From assembly GCF_001579175.1 (NCBI RefSeq), contig NZ_KQ970759.1, positions 740,212-802,315 on the forward strand: 62,104 bases of DNA, written 5' to 3'. This document shows, piece after piece, positions 1 through 8,524 of this stretch; position 1 is the first letter of the stretch, and every line of letters begins with the position of its first letter. Source of the DNA: Streptococcus oralis (GTDB lineage Bacteria; Bacillota; Bacilli; Lactobacillales; Streptococcaceae). Under the pieces are notes generated by a model. That model was not told where the DNA came from. It was given only the letters and a program-made list of their open reading frames with translations, and searched no databases. The translations under genes were made by a program, and so were the position numbers.

Positions 1-1
1 C

Positions 2-379
2 AATACCATTCTCTTTACCTTTCCTATAGAACATATCCATCTCATCACTGGAAAAATCTTGCAACGCTTAGAAGTCTATAAAAACTATCAACATTTATAT
101 GACTTGCGAATGGCAATCCTACTCAACCTCTCCACCATTTACTTATACAATCAAGATAGAAATATGTGTAAACAAATATGCTATACTTTACTAGAAGATG
201 CCAAGAACAAGAAAAGCTACGATAGGCTTGCTATCTGCTATGTCCGTATTGGGATTTGTACGGATGATTCTAAACTTATCCAAAAAGGTTTCTCCCTTCT
301 GGAACTAACCGATGAAACCTCCATGCTAGCTCATCTCAAAAAAGAAGTAGAGACCTATCATCAACCAAAGGAAATATAA
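2..379 (+). CDS. Rgg/MutR-like regulator, C-terminal part (cut by window start)
   Basis: The reading frame is open from base 2 with no stop, so the gene begins before the window; the TTG at 59 is only an internal codon. The visible 125 or so residues are all-helical with Leu/Ile/Tyr heptad-like spacing and TPR-like pairs of helices. They resemble the C-terminal dimerisation and peptide-binding domain of Rgg/GadR/MutR transcriptional regulators (known family: N-terminal XRE helix-turn-helix, about 280-300 aa, sensing short hydrophobic peptides). The DNA-binding domain is outside the window, so the assignment rests on the C-terminal pattern alone. A strong hairpin terminator follows immediately. 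A different TPR-containing regulator such as a PlcR or ComR type is possible. Confidence 0.55.
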   Translation, partial: NTILFTFPIEHIHLITGKILQRLEVYKNYQHLYDLRMAILLNLSTIYLYNQDRNMCKQICYTLLEDAKNKKSYDRLAICYVRIGICTDDSKLIQKGFSLLELTDETSMLAHLKKEVETYHQPKEI

Positions 380-381
380 AA

Positions 382-410
382 AAGTCGAGGGATTTCCTCG
401 ACTTTTACAT
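382..410. terminator. Intrinsic terminator, bidirectional
   Basis: A 9-bp perfect stem (AAGTCGAGG / CCTCGACTT) with a 5-nt loop is flanked by A and T runs. It lies 3 nt after the Rgg-like stop codon and 20 nt beyond the end of the convergent LysM gene, so it can serve both. Confidence 0.85.
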
Positions 411-430
411 ATTTTTCTGTTAGCTAGTTC

Positions 431-1066
431 TTAATACCAACCGTTGTTAAGCCAGAAGTTCTTGGCAGCTGTCCATGAACCGTAACGTCCTGCAACGTAG
501 GCATCTGCTACACGTTCTTGGTTTTCAGCTGAGTAGTCACCGTTCAAGTATGAATCTGTCAATTGGTAACGTCCGATGTAACGTCCGTTTGTAGCTGTGT
601 AACTACCACCTGATTCTTTTTGAGCGATCCATTCTTTTGCTTCTGCTTCAGAACCACTTACTGTAGAAGCTGCTGCAGTGTTGCTTTCTGCTACTGGAGC
701 TGCTGGTGCAGCTGGCGCTTCATAGGTTGTTGTTTCAGTTGTTTCTTCTGCAGTTTCTTCTGTAGCAGCTGGTGCTTCATAAGTTGTCGCAGAAGCTGCA
801 GCGGTTGCTGTTACTGTCGATGGAGCTGTTCCTTCGATGACCAAGACTTGGTCCACAAAGATCAAGTGGATGTTTTCAATCTTGTTTTTTTCTGCCAATT
901 TTTCAACAGTAGTGTTGTACTTCTCAGCGATTTCTGAAAGAGTATCGCCTGGTTTAACTGTGTAAGTTACATTTTCTTGGGCAGATGCAAGGGCTGGAGC
1001 AAAGAAAGCAAGAAAAGCTGCTATTCCTGCAAAAGTTGTTTTAATTTTTTTAGTTGTTAATGACAT
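431..1066 (-). CDS. Secreted LysM protein with lysozyme-like C-terminal domain
   Basis: A 211-aa exported protein. Residues 1-30 are a Sec signal peptide (Lys-rich start, hydrophobic core, ASA cleavage motif near 27-29). A LysM peptidoglycan-binding domain occupies about 34-78 (YTVKPGDTLSEIAEKYN). Residues 80-140 are an Ala/Thr/Glu/Pro-rich low-complexity linker. The C-terminal 70 residues resemble the small transglycosylase-like domain of streptococcal LysM and aggregation-promoting-factor proteins, with a candidate catalytic Glu151 in the KESGG motif and a Trp/Asn-rich end. It probably acts on or binds the cell wall. It is a single gene facing the Rgg-like regulator and divergent from sdaAB. 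I saw no confident WalR box upstream, although the region is AT-rich with several TGTAA-like half sites. Confidence 0.85.
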   Translation of the reverse strand: MSLTTKKIKTTFAGIAAFLAFFAPALASAQENVTYTVKPGDTLSEIAEKYNTTVEKLAEKNKIENIHLIFVDQVLVIEGTAPSTVTATAAASATTYEAPAATEETAEETTETTTYEAPAAPAAPVAESNTAAASTVSGSEAEAKEWIAQKESGGSYTATNGRYIGRYQLTDSYLNGDYSAENQERVADAYVAGRYGSWTAAKNFWLNNGWY

Positions 1067-1269
1067 ATCTAAAAATTCTCCTTTTTATCTATGATACTAT
1101 TTTACTCCTCGAATATTACTGTTTCTTGACGGTTTCGTGTAGAAATATTACAAAAATGTTTTATATTTACCGTTTTACGGAGGTTTTTGTCACAAAAGAC
1201 CTTGTTTTATACCATCTTTAATCATTTTGAGGTTTTAATAAGGGAAATAAGCGCAGAGGTTCATTCTTT

Positions 1270-1278
1270 GATATAATA
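1270..1278 (+). promoter_or_regulatory. Extended -10 promoter for sdaAB
   Basis: TG-A-TATAAT (extended -10) lies about 30 nt before the sdaAB start, with no good -35 at 16-18 bp upstream. An AGGGG ribosome binding site precedes the ATG at 1308. Confidence 0.6.
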
Positions 1279-1307
1279 GATATAAGAATCTTTGTAAGGG
1301 GAAACAG

Positions 1308-1979
1308 ATGCACTCACTTCGTTTTCAATCTGTCTTTGATATTATCGGACCTGTCATGATTGGTCCATCAAGTAGCCATACAGCTGGTGCCGTTCGTATC
1401 GGGAAAATCGTCTCATCCATCTTTGACGATACGCCAACAGAGGTAGAATTTCAATTATTTAACTCATTTGCCAAGACCTACCGTGGTCATGGAACTGACC
1501 TTGCTCTCGTCGCTGGTATTTTAGGTATGGATACGGACGATCCCGACATCCCAAACAGTCTCGAGATTGCCCATAAACGGGGCATCAAGATTGTCTGGAC
1601 CATTCAGAAAGACAGCAATGCTCCTCACCCTAACACCACTAAAATCACTGTAAAGAATGACCATAAGTCCATTAGTGTGACAGGGATTTCCATTGGTGGG
1701 GGAAATATTCAAGTTACGGAACTCAATGGCTTTGCCGTCTCTCTCAACATGAATACCCCGACCATCATTATCGTACATCAGGATATTCCAGGTATGATTG
1801 CCCATGTCACAGAAGCCCTCTCTCGTTTTGATATCAACATCGCTCAGATGAATGTGACTCGAGAAAAAGCTGGAGAAAAAGCCATCATGATTATCGAAGT
1901 CGATAGTCGAAGTTGCGAAGAGGCGATTGAAGAAATCCGAAAAATCCCTCATCTCCACAATGTCAATTTCTTTAAGTAG
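1308..1979 (+). CDS. sdaAB: L-serine dehydratase, iron-sulfur type, beta subunit
   Basis: A 223-aa subunit that works with the next gene product to deaminate L-serine to pyruvate and ammonia in the cytoplasm. The N-terminal serine dehydratase beta domain carries the typical GPSSSHTAGAVRIG motif (about residues 19-32). The C-terminal about 75 residues form an ACT domain (HQDIPGMIAHVTEAL region), the usual ligand-sensing fold of this subunit. It is preceded by AAGGGG and followed 8 nt later by sdaAA, so the pair is an operon; the HAD phosphatase 27 nt further on is probably in the same transcript. Length is normal for Gram-positive two-subunit enzymes. Confidence 0.95.
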   Translation: MHSLRFQSVFDIIGPVMIGPSSSHTAGAVRIGKIVSSIFDDTPTEVEFQLFNSFAKTYRGHGTDLALVAGILGMDTDDPDIPNSLEIAHKRGIKIVWTIQKDSNAPHPNTTKITVKNDHKSISVTGISIGGGNIQVTELNGFAVSLNMNTPTIIIVHQDIPGMIAHVTEALSRFDINIAQMNVTREKAGEKAIMIIEVDSRSCEEAIEEIRKIPHLHNVNFFK

Positions 1980-1987
1980 GAGGAAAC

Positions 1988-2860
1988 ATGTTTTATTCTA
2001 TCAAAGAATTGGTCGAGCAGGCGGATCTAGACTTCCAAGGAAATGTCGCAGAACTCATGATTGCAACAGAATATCAACTAACCGGTCGGGAACGACCAGA
2101 AGTTCTCCTCCTCATGGAACGCAATCTAGAAGTCATGAAAGCCTCTGTCGAGCTCGGCCTCAGTGAAAATAAATCCCGTAGCGGCTTAACGGGTGGAGAT
2201 GCGGCCAAACTAGACCGCCATCTCAAAAGTGGCAAGGCCTTGTCAGACTTTACCATCCTATCAGCAGCCCGAAATGCCATCGCAGTCAATGAACACAACG
2301 CTAAAATGGGCTTGGTCTGCGCCACTCCAACCGCAGGAAGCGCTGGTTGTTTGCCAGCTGTTCTCACTGCTGCTATCCAAAAATTAGACCTTAGCCATGA
2401 AGAACAACTTGATTTCCTCTTTGCCGCGGGTGCCTTTGGATTGGTTATCGCAAACAACGCTTCTATCTCAGGTGCTGAAGGTGGTTGTCAGGCCGAAGTC
2501 GGCTCTGCCTCTGCCATGAGTGCCGCAGCCTTGACCTTGGCCGCAGGTGGAACGCCCTATCAGGCTAGCCAAGCCATCGCCTTTGTCATTAAAAATATGC
2601 TAGGTCTCATCTGTGACCCTGTCGCTGGTTTGGTTGAAGTTCCTTGTGTCAAACGAAATGCCATGGGAGCCAGCTTTGCCTTTATCGCGGCTGATATGGC
2701 CTTGGCAGGTATCGAGTCTAAAATCCCTGTCGATGAAGTTATCGATGCCATGTACCAAGTCGGATCCAGCCTCCCAACTGCCTTTCGTGAAACAGCTGAA
2801 GGTGGACTCGCAGCCACCCCGACTGGTCGTCGCCTACAAAAAGAAATCTTTGGCGAATAA
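1988..2860 (+). CDS. sdaAA: L-serine dehydratase, iron-sulfur type, alpha subunit
   Basis: A 290-aa catalytic subunit of the [4Fe-4S] L-serine dehydratase. Conserved cysteines lie at about 111, 121, 167, 209 and 220, in the contexts CATPTAGSAGC, GAEGGCQAE, ICDP and VPCVKRNA; this set contains the cluster ligands of the family. The start is supported by an AGGAGG site ending 5 nt before the ATG. It converts serine to pyruvate, feeding fermentation, and the cluster makes it oxygen- and peroxide-sensitive, which is notable because glpO in this same window produces peroxide. Confidence 0.95.
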   Translation: MFYSIKELVEQADLDFQGNVAELMIATEYQLTGRERPEVLLLMERNLEVMKASVELGLSENKSRSGLTGGDAAKLDRHLKSGKALSDFTILSAARNAIAVNEHNAKMGLVCATPTAGSAGCLPAVLTAAIQKLDLSHEEQLDFLFAAGAFGLVIANNASISGAEGGCQAEVGSASAMSAAALTLAAGGTPYQASQAIAFVIKNMLGLICDPVAGLVEVPCVKRNAMGASFAFIAADMALAGIESKIPVDEVIDAMYQVGSSLPTAFRETAEGGLAATPTGRRLQKEIFGE

Positions 2861-2887
2861 ACTCATATATATCTATTAGGAGAAAGT

Positions 2888-3517
2888 ATGCCCTCTATCT
2901 CAGCAATCTTTTTTGATCTAGACGGAACTCTGGTTGACAGTTCCCTCGGGATCCACAATGCCTTTACCCATACCTTTAAAGAGCTAGGAGTTCCAAGCCC
3001 TGATGCCAAAACTATTCGTAGTTTCATGGGCCCGCCCCTTGAAAGTAGTTTTGCGACTTGCCTTCCGAAAGAACAAATCTCAGAAGCTGTTCAAATCTAC
3101 CGTTCTTACTACAAGAAAAAAGGGATTCACGAAGCAGAGCTTTTCCCCCGAATGACGGAATTGCTCCAAGAACTCTCACAAAACTACCCTCTCTATATCA
3201 CTACAACAAAGAATACTCCGACTGCCCATGATATGACTAAAAATCTGGGGATCCATCATTTCTTTGATGGCATTTACGGTTCTAGTCCTGAAACGCCACA
3301 CAAGGCGGATGTCATCCGTTATGCCTTACAGATGCATCAACTGCCCGCAGACCAAGTCCTCATTATCGGGGACACCAAGTTTGATATGATTGGAGCCCAA
3401 GAAACTGGTATTAAAAAGTTCGCTGTTACTTGGGGATTTGGAGAAGAGGCTGATTTGCTCAACTATCAACCTGACTGGATTGCCCATACCATTGACGATA
3501 TCATTAAGCAGCTATAA
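2888..3517 (+). CDS. HAD-superfamily phosphatase (phosphoglycolate phosphatase-like)
   Basis: A 209-aa haloacid-dehalogenase family hydrolase. Motif I is DLDGTLVDS (nucleophile Asp10 and acid/base Asp12), motif II falls in the TTTKN segment, and motif IV is GDTKFD near residue 160, binding magnesium. An all-helical cap sits between motifs I and II, as in Gph/PgmB-type members. The substrate cannot be read from sequence; Gph-like names are usual for this family but unproven. It follows sdaAA by 27 nt with its own AGGAG site and ends at a strong terminator, so it is the last gene of the serine dehydratase operon. Confidence 0.85.
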   Translation: MPSISAIFFDLDGTLVDSSLGIHNAFTHTFKELGVPSPDAKTIRSFMGPPLESSFATCLPKEQISEAVQIYRSYYKKKGIHEAELFPRMTELLQELSQNYPLYITTTKNTPTAHDMTKNLGIHHFFDGIYGSSPETPHKADVIRYALQMHQLPADQVLIIGDTKFDMIGAQETGIKKFAVTWGFGEEADLLNYQPDWIAHTIDDIIKQL

Positions 3518-3533
3518 ATGATACACCATACAA

Positions 3534-3577
3534 AAATACTCCTAACACTAGTGAACTAGGTTGAGGAGTATTTTTTT
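3534..3577 (+). terminator. Terminator of the sdaAB-sdaAA-HAD operon
   Basis: The stem AAATACTCCT / AGGAGTATTT has an inner loop containing ACTAGTG and is followed by a run of seven T. It lies 16 nt after the HAD stop codon. Confidence 0.85.
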
Positions 3578-3649
3578 GTATAGGTTGTTACTATAAACGA
3601 TTATTTGCTATGAAACGACTCAGCCGTTTTTAACTAGACTAAAAATAGC

Positions 3650-4072
3650 TTAATATTTTCGTACCATGTCTTCAAACTGAGAGTCTTGCTTATTCTCTTC
3701 ATTTTTTTCACTATTTTTTATCACTTTTTCTCTAAAGCGTTGACTGGGCATAGCGAGCATAACGAGCAGTGTTACTGCACCCAAAGGAACAAATACAATA
3801 AAGATATAGGCCCAATGGATACCCACATCTCGTAAGCGACGTACTATCAGTGCTAGTAGAGGAACAAACTCAACTAGCAACAAAATAATACACATACTGA
3901 AAAGCGCTATATTCATGATGGGATTATCAAATTCTAATCCAGTAAACAGCGAGTAATAGACGGGAAAGAAAATCACCATATTTAGCAGCCAAACCCACCA
4001 AAACTCTGGACGTGTAGAACGACCAGAAAAATTTAAATACCCCTTCCAAAAATTTTTATAAGCATTCAGCAT
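3650..4072 (-). CDS. DUF805 small membrane protein
   Basis: A 140-aa integral membrane protein of the DUF805 family (YhaH/YhaI-like), function unknown. The family signature FSGRSTRPEFWW near the N-terminus is followed by about three or four hydrophobic segments and an RRLRDVG motif, ending in a charged Lys/Glu-rich tail. I place the start at the ATG at 4072 rather than the upstream ATG at 4090, because an AAGGAGG ribosome binding site lies inside the first codons of the longer frame and is spaced 7 nt from the 4072 ATG. It is a single-gene unit converging on the sdaAB operon. Confidence 0.85.
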   Translation of the reverse strand: MLNAYKNFWKGYLNFSGRSTRPEFWWVWLLNMVIFFPVYYSLFTGLEFDNPIMNIALFSMCIILLLVEFVPLLALIVRRLRDVGIHWAYIFIVFVPLGAVTLLVMLAMPSQRFREKVIKNSEKNEENKQDSQFEDMVRKY

Positions 4073-4167
4073 GCATGGACCTCCTTTCATTATATCTATT
4101 TACCATCTAGCCCATATCTTTATCTTGCTTTCGAAAATAAATTTATCGTTTCAGATCTACTTAATCC

Positions 4168-4206
4168 TCAAAAACCAGCCTCCTGCTTTAAACAGAAAAC
4201 TGGTTT
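4168..4206 (-). terminator. Terminator of the dehydratase gene
   Basis: The stem AAACCAG / CTGGTTT contains an inner CTG..CAG stem and is followed on the minus strand by TTTTT. It lies about 33 nt past the stop codon of the 4239-6095 gene. Confidence 0.8.
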
Positions 4207-4238
4207 AGCATTTTCATTTTAAAAATCAGTCGAAATCC

Positions 4239-6095
4239 TTACTCAGCATGGGTTGTTTCATTTGCAAAAGAAATGATCGCTTCTTTGAGCTCATCTCCAC
4301 TGAGTGAACGGAACTCCTCTATTTTTTGATTGATGGCTTCTAGAGGCATGACATTTACCTTACCAACGAAAATCTTGTCCATGACTTGATTATCAACCAA
4401 TTCGGTCGAAACCAAGAGTTCTTCATAGAGTTTTTCCCCTGGTCGAATCCCAACTTCAACGATTGGAATTTCACTTTCAGTGTGTCCACTTAGAAGGACC
4501 ATTTTCTTAGCCAAGTCATAGATCTTGACTGGTTTGCCCATGTCAAGGATAAAGACTTCTCCGTCCTTGGCATAAGCGCCTGCATGGATTACCAGACGAC
4601 TGGCCTCTGGAATGGTCATGAAGTAACGTGTCATACGGAAGTCTGTCACCGTTACAGGACCACCTTCAGCAATTTGACGTTCAAAGACAGGAATCACGCT
4701 ACCACGGCTACCGAGAACATTCCCAAAACGAACTGCACAGTAGGTTGATTTGCTACGTTGGTTAAAGCCAGTGACAATCAATTCTGCCACGCGCTTAGTT
4801 GCACCCATAACATTGGGTGGATTGACCGCCTTGTCAGTCGAAATCATGACCATCTTAGGTACTTTGGCCTCATCCACAGCCTTGGCAACATTGTAGGTTC
4901 CGAGGATATTGTTTTTGAAGGCTTCTTTTGGATTGCGCTCCATCATCGGAACGTGCTTGTGGGCAGCGGCATGGTAGACAATGGCTGGCTTGTACTGCTC
5001 AAACACCTGCAAGAGACGGTCGTAGTCCTGAATATCTGCAATGATAGGAACATAATCAATCCCTTGGAATGTACGGATCAATTCATGATAAACGAGGTAG
5101 ATGGAATTTTCGCCATGCCCCAGCAAGATGACACGCTCTGGATTGAAGCGGCTAACCTGACGACAAATCTCCGAACCAATCGAACCACCAGCTCCTGTCA
5201 CCAAGATAGTCTTACCTGTCAGTTCTGAACCCAGACGGGACTCATCCAGACGAATTTCCTGGCGTCCTAAAAGGTCTGTGATATCAATTTTCTGGAAGCC
5301 GCTGCCTCCACCTGGTTGGTGAAGTCCTTGCACAACTGTCTCAACCTTAGGCATCTTGTAACATTTGACGCCTAGCTTATTACACATCTGCAAGATGCGT
5401 TCGTACTCTGAAGGGTCAAGTGAAGGAATCGCTACGATGACACGCTCGATTTGGTGACGTTTAGCCAATTCAGGCAGATTGTCATAGGAGCCCAAAACTG
5501 GAATTCCACCTAGTTTTTGTCCCTTTTTCTTTTCATCATTATCCAAAATCCCCACCAGCTCAAGCTCGCTAGTTGGATGCTGGTAGCTGTTCATAAAGAG
5601 GGCACCACCATCACCAGCACCAATCAAGAAGGTCCGACGGTGTTCTCCATCTCCACTACCTTTTTTACGTTTGGAGTAAATCAATTGCCAAGTGATACGA
5701 GGAAGCAAGATGAGGAAGGTACTCAACAAAATGAAAAGTACGATGAAACGGATAGAAAATAGTGGAAGAAAGGCATAGCAGATTCCATAGGAAAGAACAC
5801 TACTAAATGTTACTCCAAAAAAGATTTTCATGAAATCCGTAATCTTACTGTAGCGGCTAATACTAGCATTCAGCCCCCAAAAAGCAATCATAATCTGATA
5901 GAAGAAGAAGGCTAAAAGAGTATAGATCACGTAGTCCACAGGCGCAGGATTTATTAGGCCATAAAACAAGATATAAGATACGATGATGGAAACCACCATA
6001 CTCAGAATGTCGAATATCCCCCAAAACACCTGTTTTTGTTGTTTATTCAAAATTTCAACCAGATCAATAACATAATCTGTTAGTTTTTTATTCAT
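4239..6095 (-). CDS. Membrane-bound UDP-sugar 4,6-dehydratase/epimerase (CapD/PglF/FlaA1 family)
   Basis: A 618-aa membrane enzyme. Four transmembrane helices occupy roughly residues 24-135, followed by a CoA-binding-like Rossmann domain (GAGDGG at 159-164) and a C-terminal extended SDR domain with the nucleotide motif GAGGSIGSE (301-309), the HAAAHKHVPMME segment and the STDKAVNP motif. The Thr-Asp-Lys triad at 420-422 is the catalytic set known from PglF-type UDP-GlcNAc 4,6-dehydratases, which lack the usual SDR tyrosine. The likely product is a 4-keto-6-deoxy-hexosamine nucleotide for surface polysaccharide. It lies downstream of a GT2 gene on the same strand (75-nt gap), so the two probably act on the same glycan. 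Confidence 0.9.
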   Translation of the reverse strand: MNKKLTDYVIDLVEILNKQQKQVFWGIFDILSMVVSIIVSYILFYGLINPAPVDYVIYTLLAFFFYQIMIAFWGLNASISRYSKITDFMKIFFGVTFSSVLSYGICYAFLPLFSIRFIVLFILLSTFLILLPRITWQLIYSKRKKGSGDGEHRRTFLIGAGDGGALFMNSYQHPTSELELVGILDNDEKKKGQKLGGIPVLGSYDNLPELAKRHQIERVIVAIPSLDPSEYERILQMCNKLGVKCYKMPKVETVVQGLHQPGGGSGFQKIDITDLLGRQEIRLDESRLGSELTGKTILVTGAGGSIGSEICRQVSRFNPERVILLGHGENSIYLVYHELIRTFQGIDYVPIIADIQDYDRLLQVFEQYKPAIVYHAAAHKHVPMMERNPKEAFKNNILGTYNVAKAVDEAKVPKMVMISTDKAVNPPNVMGATKRVAELIVTGFNQRSKSTYCAVRFGNVLGSRGSVIPVFERQIAEGGPVTVTDFRMTRYFMTIPEASRLVIHAGAYAKDGEVFILDMGKPVKIYDLAKKMVLLSGHTESEIPIVEVGIRPGEKLYEELLVSTELVDNQVMDKIFVGKVNVMPLEAINQKIEEFRSLSGDELKEAIISFANETTHAE

Positions 6096-6170
6096 AGGAA
6101 TTTACTCCCCCTTAAAAGAGTCAGATGATACTGTTGTTATGATAACCTGAATCATTCAGTCTATCGGGGC

Positions 6171-7001
6171 TTACTTTCTCTTTCTTAAAAGTTTGACGAA
6201 GATAAACTGACGTACAAAGCCTGGACAAAGTGCAACAATGGCCTGAATGGCTACACTTTTAGCATATTCCATGTAAGAAATTTGCCCTCGCTCAAGCATC
6301 CGTTGGCGAGCTTGACGATAGAGTTTAAGGTAACGCAAGCCACCTCGACGCTCAAACATCCCTGCACCGACACGAACCTTACACAAGATTTGATCTAGGT
6401 TCCCAGTCTTGGCACCTGCAGCAATCATATTGAGCCAAAGGAGGTCATCCTCCATGTAAAGGCCATCTTCATAGTTGCCCGCCTTGAGGACCATGTCCTT
6501 TTTGAACATGACTGTCATATGGTTAAAGGCGCTTCTCATTCTCTGATAAGCCACAATGTCTGCATGCTGAGTTGGAACACGACGATAAGACACAATCTCA
6601 TCTGGATTGTCAATGAACTCTGCGATATGCCCACCTAAGAGGTCGAGATCTTCTTTCTCCATTAGCTGAAGCTGTTTCTCAAAACGATCCGGAACGGCTA
6701 AATCATCCGTATCCATGCGGGCAATAATGTCATACTGGCACTGTAAAACACCGTATCGAAGAGCCAAGCCTAAACCTTGGTTTTGTTCTAAGGGGCACCG
6801 TTTAACTGGAATGTCTGACTGAGTTTCCACTTCATCTAGCACCTGATAGAGTTCGGGTGTGAGCGGCCCGTCCTCAACAAGAACAAGCTCGCTCGGTTTC
6901 AAGGTCTGGTTTTGAACACTTTTGATAGCATCTCTTAAAAACGTCGGATTTTCCTTTACATAGACCGACATCAAGACGCTGATTTTTTGCTTTTCAGGCA
7001 C
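6171..7001 (-). CDS. GT2 family glycosyltransferase
   Basis: A 276-aa GT-A fold glycosyltransferase. The N-terminus has the family-2 entry (VLMSVYVKENPTFLRDAI) followed by a VEDGP motif, and the metal/nucleotide motif is ARMDTDD (DxD type). The C-terminal part is basic with a hydrophobic stretch (near 250-270), consistent with membrane association. The donor and acceptor cannot be read from sequence. It is the first gene of a two-gene unit with the CapD/PglF-type dehydratase, which may supply its donor sugar. Confidence 0.9.
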   Translation of the reverse strand: MPEKQKISVLMSVYVKENPTFLRDAIKSVQNQTLKPSELVLVEDGPLTPELYQVLDEVETQSDIPVKRCPLEQNQGLGLALRYGVLQCQYDIIARMDTDDLAVPDRFEKQLQLMEKEDLDLLGGHIAEFIDNPDEIVSYRRVPTQHADIVAYQRMRSAFNHMTVMFKKDMVLKAGNYEDGLYMEDDLLWLNMIAAGAKTGNLDQILCKVRVGAGMFERRGGLRYLKLYRQARQRMLERGQISYMEYAKSVAIQAIVALCPGFVRQFIFVKLLRKRK

Positions 7002-7159
7002 AGTTTTTCTCCAATGTATAGATTTCCTTCCACTATTTTATCACAAATTCTCCTAGTTTCCTATTTTTATATCAAATCAAGGAAAATTCTAGTAAAGAAA
7101 TCTGTCTCTTTTCACTTTATTTTCACTTCCATTGATTGATCTGTCTTGGCTGCCATTAC

Positions 7160-7188
7160 TTGACATTATAAGGAAAAAACCTTAAAAT
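7160..7188 (+). promoter_or_regulatory. Promoter of the MFS gene
   Basis: TTGACA (7160-7165), a 17-bp spacer, then TAAAAT (7183-7188), 35 nt before the start codon. A small AAGG/CCTT inverted repeat lies in the spacer and could be an operator. Confidence 0.7.
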
Positions 7189-7222
7189 AAGCTGTTATTA
7201 AAATCATCCTATCGAGGTTTTT

Positions 7223-8389
7223 ATGAAAAAACAATCACTCTTTTTTGTTCTAGGAATTGTCTTAATCGGGACTGTTTTACGCTCTCCCTTTACTGCTCTT
7301 CCAACTATTTTAGGAGATATCGCTCAGGGACTAGGAGTGGAGGTTAGCTCTCTTGGGATTTTAACCAGTCTCCCTCTCTTGATGTTTGCTCTTTTCTCTG
7401 CTTTTGCGAGCCGCTTGGCACAAAAAATCGGGTTGGAACATCTCTTTACTTACTGTCTTCTCCTCTTAACTGTTGGCTCTGTCATTCGGATTTTCAATCT
7501 TCCCCTTCTCTATCTAGGGACCCTAATTGTGGGAGCAAGCATTGCGATCTTCAATGTACTCCTCCCAAGTATGATCCAGGCAAATCAGCCTCAAAAGATT
7601 AGTTTCCTAACAACTCTCTATGTCACTGCCATGGGAATTTCGACAGCCATCGCTTCTTATCTTTCGGTCCCTATCACCCAAGCTAGTTCTTGGAAGGGAC
7701 TCATCCTCGTTCTCAGCTTTCTCTGTCTGGTCACTCTGCTAGTCTGGTTGCCAAATCATCGCCACAACCACCACCTAGAAAGCCAAAAAGAAAAGCAAGT
7801 CAAAGAGAATATTCTAAAAAGTAAAGATGTCTGGGCTATCATTATCTTTGGCGGGCTTCAGTCCTTGCTCTTTTATACAAGCATGACCTGGTTGCCAACT
7901 ATGGCTGTTAGTGCTGGTATTTCTAATAGTGATGCGGCTCTCCTTGCTTCTATTTTCTCACTGATCAGCATTCCTTTTTCAATGACTGTTCCAAGTCTGA
8001 CGACTCGTCTGTCAGATGGTCACCGTCGAATCATGCTAGCAATTATCTCTATCGCTGGGATGACAGGAATTGCCATGCTCTTGTATCCAGCTAATAATTT
8101 CCTCTACTGGTTAGTCGTCCATCTCTTGATTGGAACGGCCTGCAGTGCCCTCTTCCCCTACCTCATGGTTTGCTTTTCTCTTAAAACCAGTTCTCCTGAA
8201 AAGACAGCTCAGCTATCAGGACTAGCGCAAACAGGGGGCTACATCTTAGCTGCTTTTGGACCTGCCTTGTTTGGTTATAGTTTTGAACTTTTTCAATCTT
8301 GGATCCCAGCTGTCCTTGCCCTTCTAGTCATCGATATCATCATGACCGTCTCACTCTTTATGGTGGATCGGTCTGAAAAAATCCTTTAA
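7223..8389 (+). CDS. MFS transporter, CynX/NimT (YycB-like) family
   Basis: A 388-aa major facilitator protein with about 12 hydrophobic helices and a central hydrophilic loop rich in His/Lys/Glu near residues 175-195. The opening LRSPFTALPTILGDIAQGLG and the SLPLLMFALFSAF segment are typical of the CynX/NimT/YycB group (cyanate or 2-nitroimidazole transporter relatives). The substrate in streptococci is unknown. It is monocistronic, with its own promoter and terminator, and divergent from the glycosyltransferase pair. Confidence 0.9.
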   Translation: MKKQSLFFVLGIVLIGTVLRSPFTALPTILGDIAQGLGVEVSSLGILTSLPLLMFALFSAFASRLAQKIGLEHLFTYCLLLLTVGSVIRIFNLPLLYLGTLIVGASIAIFNVLLPSMIQANQPQKISFLTTLYVTAMGISTAIASYLSVPITQASSWKGLILVLSFLCLVTLLVWLPNHRHNHHLESQKEKQVKENILKSKDVWAIIIFGGLQSLLFYTSMTWLPTMAVSAGISNSDAALLASIFSLISIPFSMTVPSLTTRLSDGHRRIMLAIISIAGMTGIAMLLYPANNFLYWLVVHLLIGTACSALFPYLMVCFSLKTSSPEKTAQLSGLAQTGGYILAAFGPALFGYSFELFQSWIPAVLALLVIDIIMTVSLFMVDRSEKIL

Positions 8390-8416
8390 ACTTCTAGTTT
8401 TTACTAGGAGTTTTTT
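8389..8416 (+). terminator. Terminator of the MFS gene
   Basis: The stem AACTTCTAGT / ACTAGGAGTT (one G:T pair) with a TTTT loop is followed by six T, directly overlapping the stop codon of the MFS gene. Confidence 0.8.
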
Positions 8417-8514
8417 ATATGTAAAATTTTTACACATATTTCTTGACAGGGCTTTCAACTTGAGATACAATATATTTGAAAAGAGTATATATAAAATTTT
8501 TATATAATATAAAG
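8417..8514 (+). promoter_or_regulatory. padR promoter with two AT-rich palindromes (probable PadR operators)
   Basis: A strong promoter is present: TTGACA (8443-8448), 17-bp spacer, TACAAT (8466-8471). It is bracketed by two near-palindromes with the same ..TAAAATTTTTA.. core: ATGTAAAATTTTTACACAT just upstream of the -35 and TATATAAAATTTTTATATA at about 8488-8506, between the start site and the AAAGGAGG ribosome site. PadR regulators commonly bind such dyads and repress their own operon, so autoregulation is the natural reading; that is inference. Confidence 0.7.
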
Positions 8515-8524
8515 GAGGTTTCCC

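Noticed and set aside
620..937. Cys/Ser/Phe-rich open frame antisense to the LysM gene
   Set aside because: It is the complement of the Ala/Thr/Glu repeat linker; composition is an artefact and there is no ribosome site.
1067..1307. WalR/VicR box upstream of the LysM gene
   Set aside because: There are TGTAA-like half sites but no pair with the required 5-bp spacing that I could confirm.
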